Source: a bacterium
GTDB lineage: Bacteria; Electryoneota; RPQS01
NCBI GenBank assembly: GCA_036504735.1
Contig: DASXUQ010000010.1
Span: 450,773-514,772, forward strand
Direction: 5' to 3'
Length of the DNA stretch: 64,000 nt
Of the stretch, positions 26,820 to 35,997 are shown piece by piece. How positions within the stretch are numbered: position 1 is the first letter of the stretch; every line of letters starts with the position of its first letter. The notes beneath the pieces are model-generated. The model was not told where the DNA came from and ran no database searches. It saw only the letters and a list, made by a program, of their open reading frames with translations. The translations under genes were made by a program, and so were the position numbers.

Positions 26820-27430
26820 GACATCTGAATAAAGGGCGGCAGCTCAATCGCAGCGCCAGCCATCGCAAGGCGCTTATGGAGAACCTGGCACAGGAACTCT
26901 TCCAGCACAAGCGCATCCGCACGACGCTCGCCAAGGCCAAGGAACTCCGTCCCTTTGCCGAGAAGCTCGTGACCATCGCCAAGAAGAATCACCTCGCCGC
27001 GCGCCGTCACGTCCTCGAGTTTCTGACCCGGAAGTCGGTGGTGAAGAGTCTGTTCGATGAGATCGCTCCGACCTACGCCGAGCGCAACGGCGGCTACTGC
27101 CGCATCATCAAGCTCGACCGCCGCGCCGGTGACGCCGCTCCGCTCGCGATCATCGAACTGGTGGGCTATGAGGGCGCGATTATCGCCGCCGCGGAAGCCA
27201 AGCACTCCCGCAAGAAGGAAGCCGACGAAGAGAAGGCCAAGCCGAAGTCGCAGCGCAGCACCAAGGCCAAGACGAAGAAGGCCGAAGAGGGCGAAGCCAA
27301 GCCGAAGCCCAAAGCCAAGGCCAAAGCGTCTCCCGCGCCGAAGAAGGCCGCGTCCAAGAAGGCATCCAAGGCCGAAGGCACCAAAGCCGCTCCCAAGTCT
27401 ACGCGCACGCGCAAGACCGGCGAAAAGTAA
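26816..27430 (+). CDS. rplQ: 50S ribosomal protein L17 with long C-terminal tail
   Basis: L17, near the tunnel exit; 204 residues against 115-130 in most bacteria. The core [40 protein letters not shown] and GGYCRIIKLDRRAGDAAPLA ends near residue 125. The remaining 80 residues are almost entirely Lys, Ala, Pro, Glu and Ser and resemble eukaryotic histone-H1-like tails in composition. It is the last gene of the cluster and is followed by a strong terminator. Confidence 0.95.
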   Translation: MRHLNKGRQLNRSASHRKALMENLAQELFQHKRIRTTLAKAKELRPFAEKLVTIAKKNHLAARRHVLEFLTRKSVVKSLFDEIAPTYAERNGGYCRIIKLDRRAGDAAPLAIIELVGYEGAIIAAAEAKHSRKKEADEEKAKPKSQRSTKAKTKKAEEGEAKPKPKAKAKASPAPKKAASKKASKAEGTKAAPKSTRTRKTGEK

Positions 27431-27450
27431 GCTCGATTTGATTGACATAG

Positions 27451-27479
27451 AGCCACATCCGAAAGGGTGTGGCTTTTTC
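27451..27479 (+). terminator. Intrinsic terminator closing the ribosomal cluster
   Basis: A 10-bp stem (AGCCACATCC with GGGTGTGGCT, one G-T wobble) capped by a GAAA tetraloop and followed by TTTTT. It begins 21 bases after the rplQ stop. Confidence 0.9.
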
Positions 27480-27589
27480 ATTTCTTCCGGTGCCGTTGCT
27501 TTTCCCGTCTGCCATGCGTATATTTGAAAAATATCAGGTTCCGCCCGATTCTGGAACGCTTTGCCGTGCCCGCCTTTTTGCTTTTGTTA

Positions 27590-27595
27590 TATAAT
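27590..27595 (+). promoter_or_regulatory. Possible -10 box ahead of hutU
   Basis: A perfect TATAAT lies in an AT-rich stretch (27581-27602) 75 bases upstream of the preferred hutU start. No -35 box with 16-18 base spacing is evident (the nearest match, TTGCCG, is 23 bases away). A small palindrome, ATATTT-gaa-AAATAT (27520-27534), lies further upstream. It is the first possible promoter after the ribosomal terminator. Confidence 0.4.
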
Positions 27596-27669
27596 AAATA
27601 ACAGTATCTTGTGCTATGATGGAGAGCGGAACTCAGGAATTTGACCGAAACGCAACTCAGACACGCGCT

Positions 27670-29328
27670 ATGACTACCCGAGACATCCCCCGCACACCTC
27701 ACGGTTCTACACTCTCCTGCAAGGGCTGGCTTCAGGAAGCCGCCCTGCGGATGCTGCTCAATAATCTCGATCCCGATGTCGCCGAAGACCGCGAACAGCT
27801 TATCGTCTACGGCGGCGCAGGCAAGGCCGCGCGCAACCGCGACGCGCTGTTTGCCATCCTTGATGCCCTGAAGAAGCTCGAAAACGACGAAACGCTGCTG
27901 GTGCAGTCCGGCAAGCCTGTGGGCGTGGTGAAAACCCACGTCGATGCCCCGCGTGTGCTGATTGCCAATTCCAATCTGGTACCGCAGTGGGCCAACTGGC
28001 CGTACTTCCATGAACTGGAAGCCAAGGGCCTGATCATGTACGGTCAGATGACCGCAGGCTCCTGGATCTACATCGGCACGCAGGGCATTCTGCAGGGCAC
28101 GTACGAGACCTTCGCTTCCCTTGCCCGAAAACATTACGATGGCTCCCTGAAAGGCAAGTGGGTGCTTACAGGCGGCCTTGGCGGCATGGGTGGCGCGCAG
28201 CCCTTATCCGTGACGCTCAACAACGGCGTGGCGCTGTGTGTGGATGTGGATCCGACGCGCATCAAGCGCCGCGTGGAGATCGGTTACTGCGACCGCGGCA
28301 CCGAAAGCCTCGATGAAGCGCTGGCTTGGGTCGCCGAGTATACCCAAAAGGGTGAACCGCTCTCCATCGGTCTGCTGGGCAATTGCGCCGACGTGCTGCC
28401 CGAGCTGCTGCGCCGCAACGTGATTCCCGATGTGGTCACCGATCAGACATCTGCGCATGACGAACTCAACGGCTATGTGCCCAACGGCATCTCCTTTGCC
28501 GAAGCGCTGAATCTGCGCAAGAGTGATCCGCAGGAGTACATCCGCCGCAGCGTACGCTCGATGGTCATTCACACGCAGGCAATGGTGGACTTCCAGAAGT
28601 GCGGCGCCATTACGTTCGATTACGGCAACAACCTGCGCGGCCAGGCCTTCAAGGCCGGTTATGCCGACGCCTTTGCCTACCCGGGTTTTGTGCCTGCCTA
28701 CATCCGTCCGTTATTCTGTGAGGGCAAAGGTCCCTTCCGTTGGGCGGCGCTGTCGGGAGATCCCAAAGATATTTACACCATCGACGCGGAGATCCTGCGG
28801 CTGTTCCCGAATGACGCCGGCCTGCATCGCTGGATCAAGGATGCCACGCCGAAGATTCCCTTTCAGGGGCTGCCCTCGCGCATCTGCTGGTTCGGCCAGG
28901 GGGACCGTGCCCGGATGGGACTGGCGATTAACGAACTGGTGCGTACGAAGAAGGTTTCCGCGCCCATCGTGATTGGCCGCGATCATCTCGACACCGGTTC
29001 GGTCGCGTCGCCCTATCGCGAAACCGAAGCCATGAAAGACGGCAGCGATGCCATTGCCGACTGGCCGATTTTGAACGCCTTGGTGAATACGGCATCCGGC
29101 GCATCGTGGGTGAGCTTCCATCACGGCGGCGGTGTGGGCATCGGCGCTTCACTGCACGCCGGGCAAGTCATCGTCGCCGACGGCACCGAAGCTGCCGCAA
29201 TCCGTTTGCAGCGCGTGCTGACCAACGATCCCGCAATGGGCCTCTTCCGCCACCATGATGCCGGCTACGAAACCGCCACCGAAACCGCCGTCAAACATAA
29301 CGTCAAAATACCCGGTCTGAATTTCTGA
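27670..29328 (+). CDS. hutU: Urocanate hydratase
   Basis: Converts urocanate to 4-imidazolone-5-propionate with tightly bound NAD+, second step of histidine breakdown. From ATG 27670 it has 552 residues, the family length; the frame is open back to an ATG at 27616, which would add 18 atypical residues, and neither has a clear ribosome-binding site. Hallmarks are [63 protein letters not shown] and [13 protein letters not shown]. It is followed by an enoyl-CoA hydratase and hutI; hutH and the last-step enzymes are not in this window. Confidence 0.96.
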   Translation: MTTRDIPRTPHGSTLSCKGWLQEAALRMLLNNLDPDVAEDREQLIVYGGAGKAARNRDALFAILDALKKLENDETLLVQSGKPVGVVKTHVDAPRVLIANSNLVPQWANWPYFHELEAKGLIMYGQMTAGSWIYIGTQGILQGTYETFASLARKHYDGSLKGKWVLTGGLGGMGGAQPLSVTLNNGVALCVDVDPTRIKRRVEIGYCDRGTESLDEALAWVAEYTQKGEPLSIGLLGNCADVLPELLRRNVIPDVVTDQTSAHDELNGYVPNGISFAEALNLRKSDPQEYIRRSVRSMVIHTQAMVDFQKCGAITFDYGNNLRGQAFKAGYADAFAYPGFVPAYIRPLFCEGKGPFRWAALSGDPKDIYTIDAEILRLFPNDAGLHRWIKDATPKIPFQGLPSRICWFGQGDRARMGLAINELVRTKKVSAPIVIGRDHLDTGSVASPYRETEAMKDGSDAIADWPILNALVNTASGASWVSFHHGGGVGIGASLHAGQVIVADGTEAAAIRLQRVLTNDPAMGLFRHHDAGYETATETAVKHNVKIPGLNF

Positions 29329-29351
29329 TAGACACTCAGCGGAACCTCTTC

Positions 29352-30137
29352 ATGACTCTTGAAAACCTTCTGCTCGAACAGGACGGCCCCGTTGCCGTCG
29401 TTACGGTGAATCGTCCGCGCGCTCTGAATGCCCTCAACATTGCGACGATGATGGAACTGGAAACGGTCATCTCCGATCTGGAGAAACGGCCGGATGAGGT
29501 GCGCGCGGTGATCATTACCGGAGCGGGGGAGAAGAGCTTTGTCGCCGGTGCGGATATTCCGGAGATTCATGAACTGGATCTGATTGCAGGAAAAGCTTTT
29601 GCCGCACGTGGACTGCGCATCTATTCGATGATTGAAAAACTGCGCGTGCCCGTCATCGCCGCGGTCAACGGCTTTGCCTTGGGCGGCGGCTGCGAATTGG
29701 CCATGGCCTGCCATCTGCGCATCGCGTCCGAAAACGCGAAGTTCGGCCAGCCGGAAATCAATCTCGGCATCATTCCCGGCTATGGCGGCACGCAGCGTCT
29801 GCCGCGCCTTGTGGGTCGCGGACGGGCGCTGGATCTGCTGCTGACCGGGCGGATGATTACCGCAGCGGAAGCTCTCCAATGGGGTCTTGTCAACGCCGTT
29901 GTCCCGCCGGCAGAGTTGCTCCCCACAGCCCGCAAACTGGCCGCTGATCTTGCATCCAAGGCTCGTCTCGCATCGTCAGCGATTCTTGAAGCGGTGGATG
30001 AGGGCTTGCAGGTGGGACTCGATCAGGCGCTGCAGGTGGAAGAGAATCTCTTTTCCATTTGCTGCGGCACACAGGATATGAAGGAAGGCACTTCGGCCTT
30101 TCAGGAAAAGCGCAAACCCGAATTCATGGGACGCTGA
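29352..30137 (+). CDS. Enoyl-CoA hydratase/isomerase family protein
   Basis: Crotonase-fold enzyme, 261 residues. The oxyanion-hole segment is AGADIPE (from about residue 65) and GFALGGGCELAMA. The two glutamates used by true hydratases are present: Glu115 (GGCELA) and Glu135 (GQPEINLG). It is therefore most likely a short-chain enoyl-CoA or 3-hydroxybutyryl-CoA hydratase rather than an isomerase or decarboxylase. It sits between hutU and hutI, 23 bases after hutU and five before hutI. The substrate cannot be read from the sequence. Confidence 0.9.
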   Translation: MTLENLLLEQDGPVAVVTVNRPRALNALNIATMMELETVISDLEKRPDEVRAVIITGAGEKSFVAGADIPEIHELDLIAGKAFAARGLRIYSMIEKLRVPVIAAVNGFALGGGCELAMACHLRIASENAKFGQPEINLGIIPGYGGTQRLPRLVGRGRALDLLLTGRMITAAEALQWGLVNAVVPPAELLPTARKLAADLASKARLASSAILEAVDEGLQVGLDQALQVEENLFSICCGTQDMKEGTSAFQEKRKPEFMGR

Positions 30138-30142
30138 GACGC

Positions 30143-31402
30143 ATGGCAGATGTGCTGATCCGCAACATAGGACTGCTGGCATCTCCGCGGTTTGCTGACC
30201 GTGACGAGACACTCCGCAGCGTCGTGAAGATCCAGGGCGCGGCCATCCTCATTCAAGATGGCCGCATTGCTGATGCAGGCCCCGAGGCGGATGTTTTGCG
30301 CCGCGTGCCGCAGGGAATTCCCCATTATGATGCCAAGGGTTGCCTTGCCCTGCCCGGCCTGATCGATTGCCACACCCACCCGGTATTTGTCGGTAATCGC
30401 GCCGCCGAATTCCATCTGCGCAATGCGGGCAAAACCTATCTGGAAATTGCGGCGGCGGGCGGCGGCATTCAAGCGTCCGCGCGCAAGGTGCAGGCTGCTC
30501 CCGTGGAGCAGATCGTCGCAGAGTCGTTGCCGCGCTTTCACCGGTCTCTTGCTTGCGGCGTCACCACCATCGAAGCCAAGTCCGGCTATGGTCTCGACTG
30601 GACAGGCGAACTCAAACTGCTGGATGCGCTGACGGAAATCAAGCGGCGCATCCCCCAGCGAATGCACCGCACCTTTCTGATTCATGCCCTGCCTTCCTCC
30701 TATGCCAACCGCCGCGCGGAGTTCTGCGATGAGGTCGTGACGCGGATGATTCCGGCCGTGGCGGCGGGGAAACTCGCCGCATGGGTGGATGTCTTCTGCG
30801 AGACCGGCGCTTTTACGGTGGAAGAGTCGCGGCGCTTTCTGCTGGCGGCCAGGGAACATGGTCTCGGCTGCATGGTGCATGCCAATCAGTTCGGCCATTC
30901 CGGCGGAGCGTTGCTGGCGGCTGAGATTGGCGCGCGCAGCGCGCATCATCTCGAGTATCTGAACGATGCGGAAATGGACGCCATGGCGGCGGCGGGTGTG
31001 GTGGCGGTTGCGTTGCCTGCCAGCGTATTCTTCCTCGGAAATTTGCCGTATCCCTCCGTCAGGACTATGATCGCACACCGGATGCGTGTTGCTGTCGCGT
31101 CGGATATGAATCCCGGTTCGTCGATGACCGAGTCGCTGCCCTTCTGCCTCACGGCCGCGGCGGTCTACTGCAAGATGACCCCTGAAGAATTGCTCTGGTC
31201 GGTGACGCTGGATGCGGCGCGGGTGCTGGATGCGGATCATGATGTCGGTTCGCTGGAAGTGGGACGTCACGGCGACGTAAGTCTCTGGAACATTCCGGAT
31301 CTGGAATCCTTATCCTATCACTTCGGAGACATGCGCGCGGCTGCCGTCCTGATGAGCGGCGACCTCGTGTGGGAAAACTGCGATGCAACCCGGCACTATT
31401 GA
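30143..31402 (+). CDS. hutI: Imidazolonepropionase
   Basis: Hydrolyses imidazolone-5-propionate to N-formimino-L-glutamate, third step of histidine breakdown. It has 419 residues from ATG 30143 (MADVLIRNIGLLA); the frame is open further upstream inside the previous gene. It belongs to the amidohydrolase superfamily: His77-X-His79 (DCHTHPVF), AAAGGGIQASAR, GVTTIEAKSGYGLD, a later metal His in MVHANQFGHSGG and the Asp in ASDMNPGSS. Its 3' end overlaps the next gene by 20 bases. Confidence 0.95.
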   Translation: MADVLIRNIGLLASPRFADRDETLRSVVKIQGAAILIQDGRIADAGPEADVLRRVPQGIPHYDAKGCLALPGLIDCHTHPVFVGNRAAEFHLRNAGKTYLEIAAAGGGIQASARKVQAAPVEQIVAESLPRFHRSLACGVTTIEAKSGYGLDWTGELKLLDALTEIKRRIPQRMHRTFLIHALPSSYANRRAEFCDEVVTRMIPAVAAGKLAAWVDVFCETGAFTVEESRRFLLAAREHGLGCMVHANQFGHSGGALLAAEIGARSAHHLEYLNDAEMDAMAAAGVVAVALPASVFFLGNLPYPSVRTMIAHRMRVAVASDMNPGSSMTESLPFCLTAAAVYCKMTPEELLWSVTLDAARVLDADHDVGSLEVGRHGDVSLWNIPDLESLSYHFGDMRAAAVLMSGDLVWENCDATRHY

Positions 31403-32219
31403 CATCGGCACGTCCGGCTGGAAGTTCGACGATTGGGCGGGTACATTCTACCCACTGCGCGTGCCGCAAACCAAGTGGCTCGAATACTATGCCGCTCGCT
31501 TTCCCATCGGCGAACTCAACAGCACGTATTATCGCATCGCTCCCACATCCGTGTATGAGGCGATTGCCCGGAAAACTCCGCCGCAGTTTCGGCTGTTTGC
31601 CAAAGTCCATGCGGATGTGACTCACAAACGCGAGAATCCGGAAACGTCGCTGCGTAATCTGCTGATTGCTCTCGATCCGCTGCAAAGTGACGGCAAACTG
31701 CTCGGCCTGCTGGCCCAATTTCCCGGCAACTTCCGGTATGTGCCGGAGAGTGTGGATTACCTGAAGAGTTTGCGCGATCTCTGTAAAGGCATCCGTCTGT
31801 GCGTGGAATTCCGCCACCGTAGTTGGGCCGGTGACGAAGCTCTTCAGCAGATCAGGGAGCTTGACTTGACCTGGGTCTCTCCCGACGAGCCGCCGCTGCC
31901 TGATCTGATGCCACGCCGGTTTGTGGCGACGTCGGATATTCTTTATGTGCGTCTGCATGGACGGAACGCCGCGGCGTGGTACAATCGCGAAGCCGGCGAC
32001 CGCTATGACTATGAATACTCCACGGAAGAACTGACGGAAATCGGCCGGGAGATTCTTGCTGCGGAGGCGCCCGCCAGGCGCGGCTACGTGTTGTTCAACA
32101 ATTGCTACGTGGGAAAGGCTCCACGCAACGCGTTGTGGTTGAAAAACTACTATGCCGCTTTGCTGGAAACCGGAGGAGATCAAGAGCCGTCTGATGGCTT
32201 CACTCTTTCAGCACATTAG
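31383..32219 (+). CDS. DUF72 (YecE-like) TIM-barrel protein
   Basis: A 278-residue member of the DUF72/YecE family. It begins IDIGTSGWKFDDWAGTFYP and contains LNSTYYRIAPTSVYEAIARK, LLGLLAQFPGNFR, LCVEFRHRSWAG, LYVRLHGRN and a late YVLFNNCYVGKAPRNA, in the family order. The fold is a TIM barrel; its biochemical role is not established. It starts inside hutI (20-base overlap), and the next ORF begins inside it. Confidence 0.9.
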   Translation: MQPGTIDIGTSGWKFDDWAGTFYPLRVPQTKWLEYYAARFPIGELNSTYYRIAPTSVYEAIARKTPPQFRLFAKVHADVTHKRENPETSLRNLLIALDPLQSDGKLLGLLAQFPGNFRYVPESVDYLKSLRDLCKGIRLCVEFRHRSWAGDEALQQIRELDLTWVSPDEPPLPDLMPRRFVATSDILYVRLHGRNAAAWYNREAGDRYDYEYSTEELTEIGREILAAEAPARRGYVLFNNCYVGKAPRNALWLKNYYAALLETGGDQEPSDGFTLSAH

Positions 32220-33627
32220 CCAATCGGCCAACGCCGACCTCTGGGAACGCTTTCGGCTGCCGTCTATGGAACTGGACAGGTTGATCGATACGGCGCGGGC
32301 GCTGGGGTTCTCCGTCCGGCAGCCTCCCTACGCGAATGACACCGGATCGTTTGTCCAGATCGATGATGCGCAGCGGGTGCTGTGTATTGCCGAGCCCTCG
32401 GGCCTTGCGCCGTCACCCTTTCACATTGACCCCGAACCGTTCTCCGTGGCTTTCACCGATTCCGCCGAGGCCATCCGCGAGTACCGGAAGTGGACCGCTG
32501 CGTCCGAGGACGAATTGCCGGTGGTTCTGGATGCCGATGGAGTGCCCGCAGAGTTCGGCGCTCCGCTGGCGGTGATTCTGCGCAATGAGGAGCGGGCCGC
32601 GTGGCTCAGCCTCGAGGCTACAGTCCTTCGCTCGATGCAGACGCTCAACCAGCTCGATCTCGAGGCGGAACCGCTGTTCATGACGCTCAGTCACACGGTT
32701 CATGAAATGCTGGCCCCTGACCTGCTCGCCATCCGTATGGAGTCGCCCGGGGATTTCTGGCCGGGCAAAACACCGGAGTGGGTGTGGGTGGATGCGCGCG
32801 ACGATCTGACCGACGTTATTCCCGCCTTGACACCGCGGCTCCAGCGATTACTGTACCGCCGCGAGCGCAGCATGTTCATCGAGGATATTTTAGCGGCGCC
32901 GGACGTGCTGGTGAATTCGGATGAGCAGACGCCGCCGCTGGCGTCGTCTTTCCTGCTCCCGCTGATTTGCGGCGCCAAGTCGATTGGCATGCTCATGCTG
33001 TTCTACACGCGGCGGCTGTCGCCGCTTCCGGGTGAAACCGAAGCGGTGGAAGTGGTAAGGCACGAGCTATCCCATTTACTGGACCGCAGCCGCACCCATC
33101 TGCTGATGCAGCGTATGGCGACGGTCGATGGCTTGACCAATCTCTTCAATCACCGTTTCTTCCGCGACCAGTTGCGCACCGAGTACCAGCGCGCGCTGCG
33201 CTATGGAAAGATGATGGCGGTGATTATGGTCGACATCGACAATTTCAAGAGTTACAACGATACCCACGGCCACCTCGCGGGAGACCGTGTGCTGTCAGAG
33301 ACCGCGCGCACGATTAAGGCCGCCGTGCGGGACATCGATTTTGTCGCGCGCTATGGCGGCGAGGAGTTCGCGCTGATTCTGCCGGAAGTGGATGCCGGCG
33401 GCGGCATGGTGGTGGCGGAGAAGATTCGCAAGGCGGTGGAAGCTCAACGGTTCATTTCCGAAGATGGCGAAGCCATCGGTTCGATTACCATTTCCTGCGG
33501 CGTGACCGATAACACCGGCGCAAACGGGCCGGAGGAACTCATCGCGCGCGCCGATCGCGGCCTGTACTGGGTAAAGCGCCATGGCCGCAACCGCGTGCGT
33601 CTTTCCGTCGCGGAGCGTGATGAGTAA
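32194..33627 (+). CDS. GGDEF diguanylate cyclase
   Basis: Makes cyclic di-GMP from two GTP. It has 477 residues from ATG 32194, downstream of GGAGGAG; the frame is open to ATG 32152, which has no ribosome-binding site. The C-terminal GGDEF domain (from DGLTNLFNHRFF) has an intact active site GGEEF (388-392) and an inhibitory I-site RxxD (Arg379-Asp382) five residues upstream, so feedback inhibition is expected. The N-terminal 300 residues contain a probable GAF-like region before a short helical linker. No membrane segment or signal peptide is seen. It overlaps glgA by eight bases. Confidence 0.9.
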   Translation: MASLFQHISQSANADLWERFRLPSMELDRLIDTARALGFSVRQPPYANDTGSFVQIDDAQRVLCIAEPSGLAPSPFHIDPEPFSVAFTDSAEAIREYRKWTAASEDELPVVLDADGVPAEFGAPLAVILRNEERAAWLSLEATVLRSMQTLNQLDLEAEPLFMTLSHTVHEMLAPDLLAIRMESPGDFWPGKTPEWVWVDARDDLTDVIPALTPRLQRLLYRRERSMFIEDILAAPDVLVNSDEQTPPLASSFLLPLICGAKSIGMLMLFYTRRLSPLPGETEAVEVVRHELSHLLDRSRTHLLMQRMATVDGLTNLFNHRFFRDQLRTEYQRALRYGKMMAVIMVDIDNFKSYNDTHGHLAGDRVLSETARTIKAAVRDIDFVARYGGEEFALILPEVDAGGGMVVAEKIRKAVEAQRFISEDGEAIGSITISCGVTDNTGANGPEELIARADRGLYWVKRHGRNRVRLSVAERDE

Positions 33628-35116
33628 GCCGCCGTTGAAGGTACTGTTCGTTACGTCCGAGGTGACGCCGTTCAGCAAGACCGGCGGGCTGGCGGATATC
33701 AGTGCCGCCCTGCCTAAGGCGCTCGCCGCACAGGGGTGTGACGTGCGCGTGATAACGCCGCGCTACGGGTTCATCAGCCGCGAGAAGTACGGCATCCGGC
33801 TTGACGGCACGGGGGCCGGATTTTCCGTGGACCTGCACGGGCATTCGGTCAAGGTCGCGCTCTCCCACGCTGCCGATTCGCAGCCGGGGCTTCAGTTTCT
33901 CTTTGTGGAGTGTGACCCGCTGTTTGACCGCCCCGGCCTGTATGTGGATCCCTTTACGAATCGCGACTATATCGATAACGATTACCGCTTCATCGTTCTC
34001 TGCCGCGCCGCAATGGAGGCGTGTCGCCTCGGCGAATGGACTCCGGATATTGTGCATTGCAACGATTGGCAAACAGGGCTGGTTCCGCTGTATCTGCATT
34101 CGGCGCGCGTCGCGGGCGAATTGACGCCACTGCGCTCCGTGTTCACCATTCACAATATTGCCTATCATGGCATGTTTGGCGGCGACGCGGCTCGCCGGGC
34201 GGGAGAAGCCCAGCGCTATTTCTTCCCGGGCGGTCCGGTGGAATTCTACGGCTATCTGAGTTTTCTCAAAGCAGGACTGGAATTCGGCGACGCGCTCAAT
34301 ACGGTGTCTCCGACCTATGCGCGTGAAATCGAAACCACCGGCGATTACAGTTTTGGTTTCGACTCGATCCTGCGGGCGCGGGGGGAACTGTCGGGCATTC
34401 TGAACGGCATCGATTACGATGTCTGGAATCCCGCCACGGACCCCGCTCTTGCCGAACGCTACGACGCCTCGTCGCTCGAAAAGAAGGAACAGAACAAACG
34501 CGCGCTGTGTGCCCGTATCGGATTGGCCTATGATCCGGCGGTGCCGCTGATCGGAATGGTCACGCGCATCGTGGCTCAAAAGGGTTTTGAAATCATTGCG
34601 CCGGTGCTGCGCGAGATTCTCAGTCTGCCCGCGCAACTCGTGCTGCTGGGGAGTGGCGATCCCTATTTCGAGCATCTGTTCCGCGAAGCCGCGCATGTTT
34701 TTCCGGACCGGCTCGCGGTGCACATCGGATATGATGAGGACTTCTCGCATCAGATCGAAGCGGGCGCGGACATGTTCCTGATGCCGTCCAAATTCGAACC
34801 CTGCGGCCTGAATCAGATGATGAGCATGCGGTATGGCACGCTGCCCATCGTTCGGGCTACGGGCGGCCTGGCCGACACGGTGATCGATGCCGGCGCAGGT
34901 GCTTCAAAGGGCACGGGGTTCAGCTTCAGCGACTACACTCCCGAAGCGCTGCTGCAAACGGTCAAACGCGCAACGGCGGCCCGTGCCGACGCAACGCTCT
35001 GGCGCGCCCTGCAGACCAACGCCATGGCGCAGGACTTTTCCTGGAAACGATCCGCCAAACGGTACATGGACCTCTATGCAAAGACCCTCAAGGCCAAGCC
35101 GCGGGTGATCCTATGA
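33620..35116 (+). CDS. glgA: Glycogen synthase (ADP-glucose type, GT5)
   Basis: Extends alpha-1,4-glucan from ADP-glucose. It has 498 residues from ATG 33620, overlapping the cyclase gene. The nucleotide-sugar motif Lys20-T-G-G-L-A-D (FSKTGGLADIS) opens the protein; GT5 hallmarks follow: VHCNDWQTGLVPLY, FTIHNIAYHGMF, LNGIDYDVWNPATD, the C-terminal catalytic FLMPSKFEPCGLNQMMSMRYG and ATGGLADTV. No other glycogen gene (glgB, glgC, glgP) is nearby. Its TGA overlaps the next start (ATGA). Confidence 0.95.
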   Translation: MSKPPLKVLFVTSEVTPFSKTGGLADISAALPKALAAQGCDVRVITPRYGFISREKYGIRLDGTGAGFSVDLHGHSVKVALSHAADSQPGLQFLFVECDPLFDRPGLYVDPFTNRDYIDNDYRFIVLCRAAMEACRLGEWTPDIVHCNDWQTGLVPLYLHSARVAGELTPLRSVFTIHNIAYHGMFGGDAARRAGEAQRYFFPGGPVEFYGYLSFLKAGLEFGDALNTVSPTYAREIETTGDYSFGFDSILRARGELSGILNGIDYDVWNPATDPALAERYDASSLEKKEQNKRALCARIGLAYDPAVPLIGMVTRIVAQKGFEIIAPVLREILSLPAQLVLLGSGDPYFEHLFREAAHVFPDRLAVHIGYDEDFSHQIEAGADMFLMPSKFEPCGLNQMMSMRYGTLPIVRATGGLADTVIDAGAGASKGTGFSFSDYTPEALLQTVKRATAARADATLWRALQTNAMAQDFSWKRSAKRYMDLYAKTLKAKPRVIL

Positions 35117-35997
35117 GACGTCTGCTCGTAGCGCTGCTGCTCTGGGTGCCTTGTGCGCTCTTTGCTCAAACCGCTGCCAGGTGGACGAAGATTCTGCCCT
35201 CGGCAACGGTCCAGTTGCGCGATCCGCGCTGCGTCTCGGTTTCGCCCGAAGGGCTGATTTACATCGCCGATACCGGACATCACCGCGTGGTTGCCGTCGA
35301 TACGACGGGCCGCCTTGTGGCGGAGACGGGCGGCCTCGGCAATGCCCACGGCCAGTTCCGCTGGGCGCGGGCGATCATCGCCGACCGTGGCAATGCGGTG
35401 TGGGTTCTTGATTACGGCAACCGTCGCATCGAGCGCTTCACCCGGTCGCTGGAGTACCAGGGCACGTTCACGATCACGCTGCCGAATGATGATACTCCGC
35501 ACCAACCGGAAGCTATGGCCATGTCACCGCAGAGTGATCTGTATATCTACGATCGCGATGCCGGCCGCCTCGTGCGTTACGATCCGCTCTTCAGCGCGCA
35601 GGCCGAAATAGGCAGCGGAGGCGGTTCGCAATTTGTGACGAATGTCGCCAGCATCGCCTGCGTTTCCGCGCATGGCCTGTTCTGGTGGGAGCGGGGCAGC
35701 AACGAAATCCGGCATGCGGACGGTCTGCTGAATCCTGCCGCGCCTCTGAGGCTCGGCGCCGCGCCCGAAGACCTGCGTCTCGCGCCGGCGGATTCCTGCC
35801 TGCTGTATGCCACGCCCGCGGGGATCTTTCGCCAGTGCTTGCAGGCGGCGCCGTCGGATACTTTGTTCTCGCTGGCCGAGCTTTCGGCGGCGGGAGTCAC
35901 TCATATTGCCGGTCTGGCCATGGTGCCGGACCATGTTCTCTACGTGTTGGACGGTGGCACCGCCGCCGTATATCGGGTCAATCTGCTGCGGGAGTGA
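35113..35997 (+). CDS. Secreted NHL-type beta-propeller protein
   Basis: A 294-residue protein with a Sec signal peptide (MRRLLVALLLWVPCALFAQ, cleavage near residue 19). The rest has repeated NHL-like motifs: DPRCVSVSPEGLIYIADTGH, WARAIIADRGNAVWVLDYGN, PEAMAMSPQSDLYIYDRDAG and a last blade IAGLAMVPDHVLYVLDGG. This points to a periplasmic or surface beta-propeller of four to six blades. It overlaps glgA by four bases and directly abuts the large surface-protein gene (TGA then ATG), suggesting the two act together. No enzymatic motif was recognised. Confidence 0.75.
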   Translation: MRRLLVALLLWVPCALFAQTAARWTKILPSATVQLRDPRCVSVSPEGLIYIADTGHHRVVAVDTTGRLVAETGGLGNAHGQFRWARAIIADRGNAVWVLDYGNRRIERFTRSLEYQGTFTITLPNDDTPHQPEAMAMSPQSDLYIYDRDAGRLVRYDPLFSAQAEIGSGGGSQFVTNVASIACVSAHGLFWWERGSNEIRHADGLLNPAAPLRLGAAPEDLRLAPADSCLLYATPAGIFRQCLQAAPSDTLFSLAELSAAGVTHIAGLAMVPDHVLYVLDGGTAAVYRVNLLRE

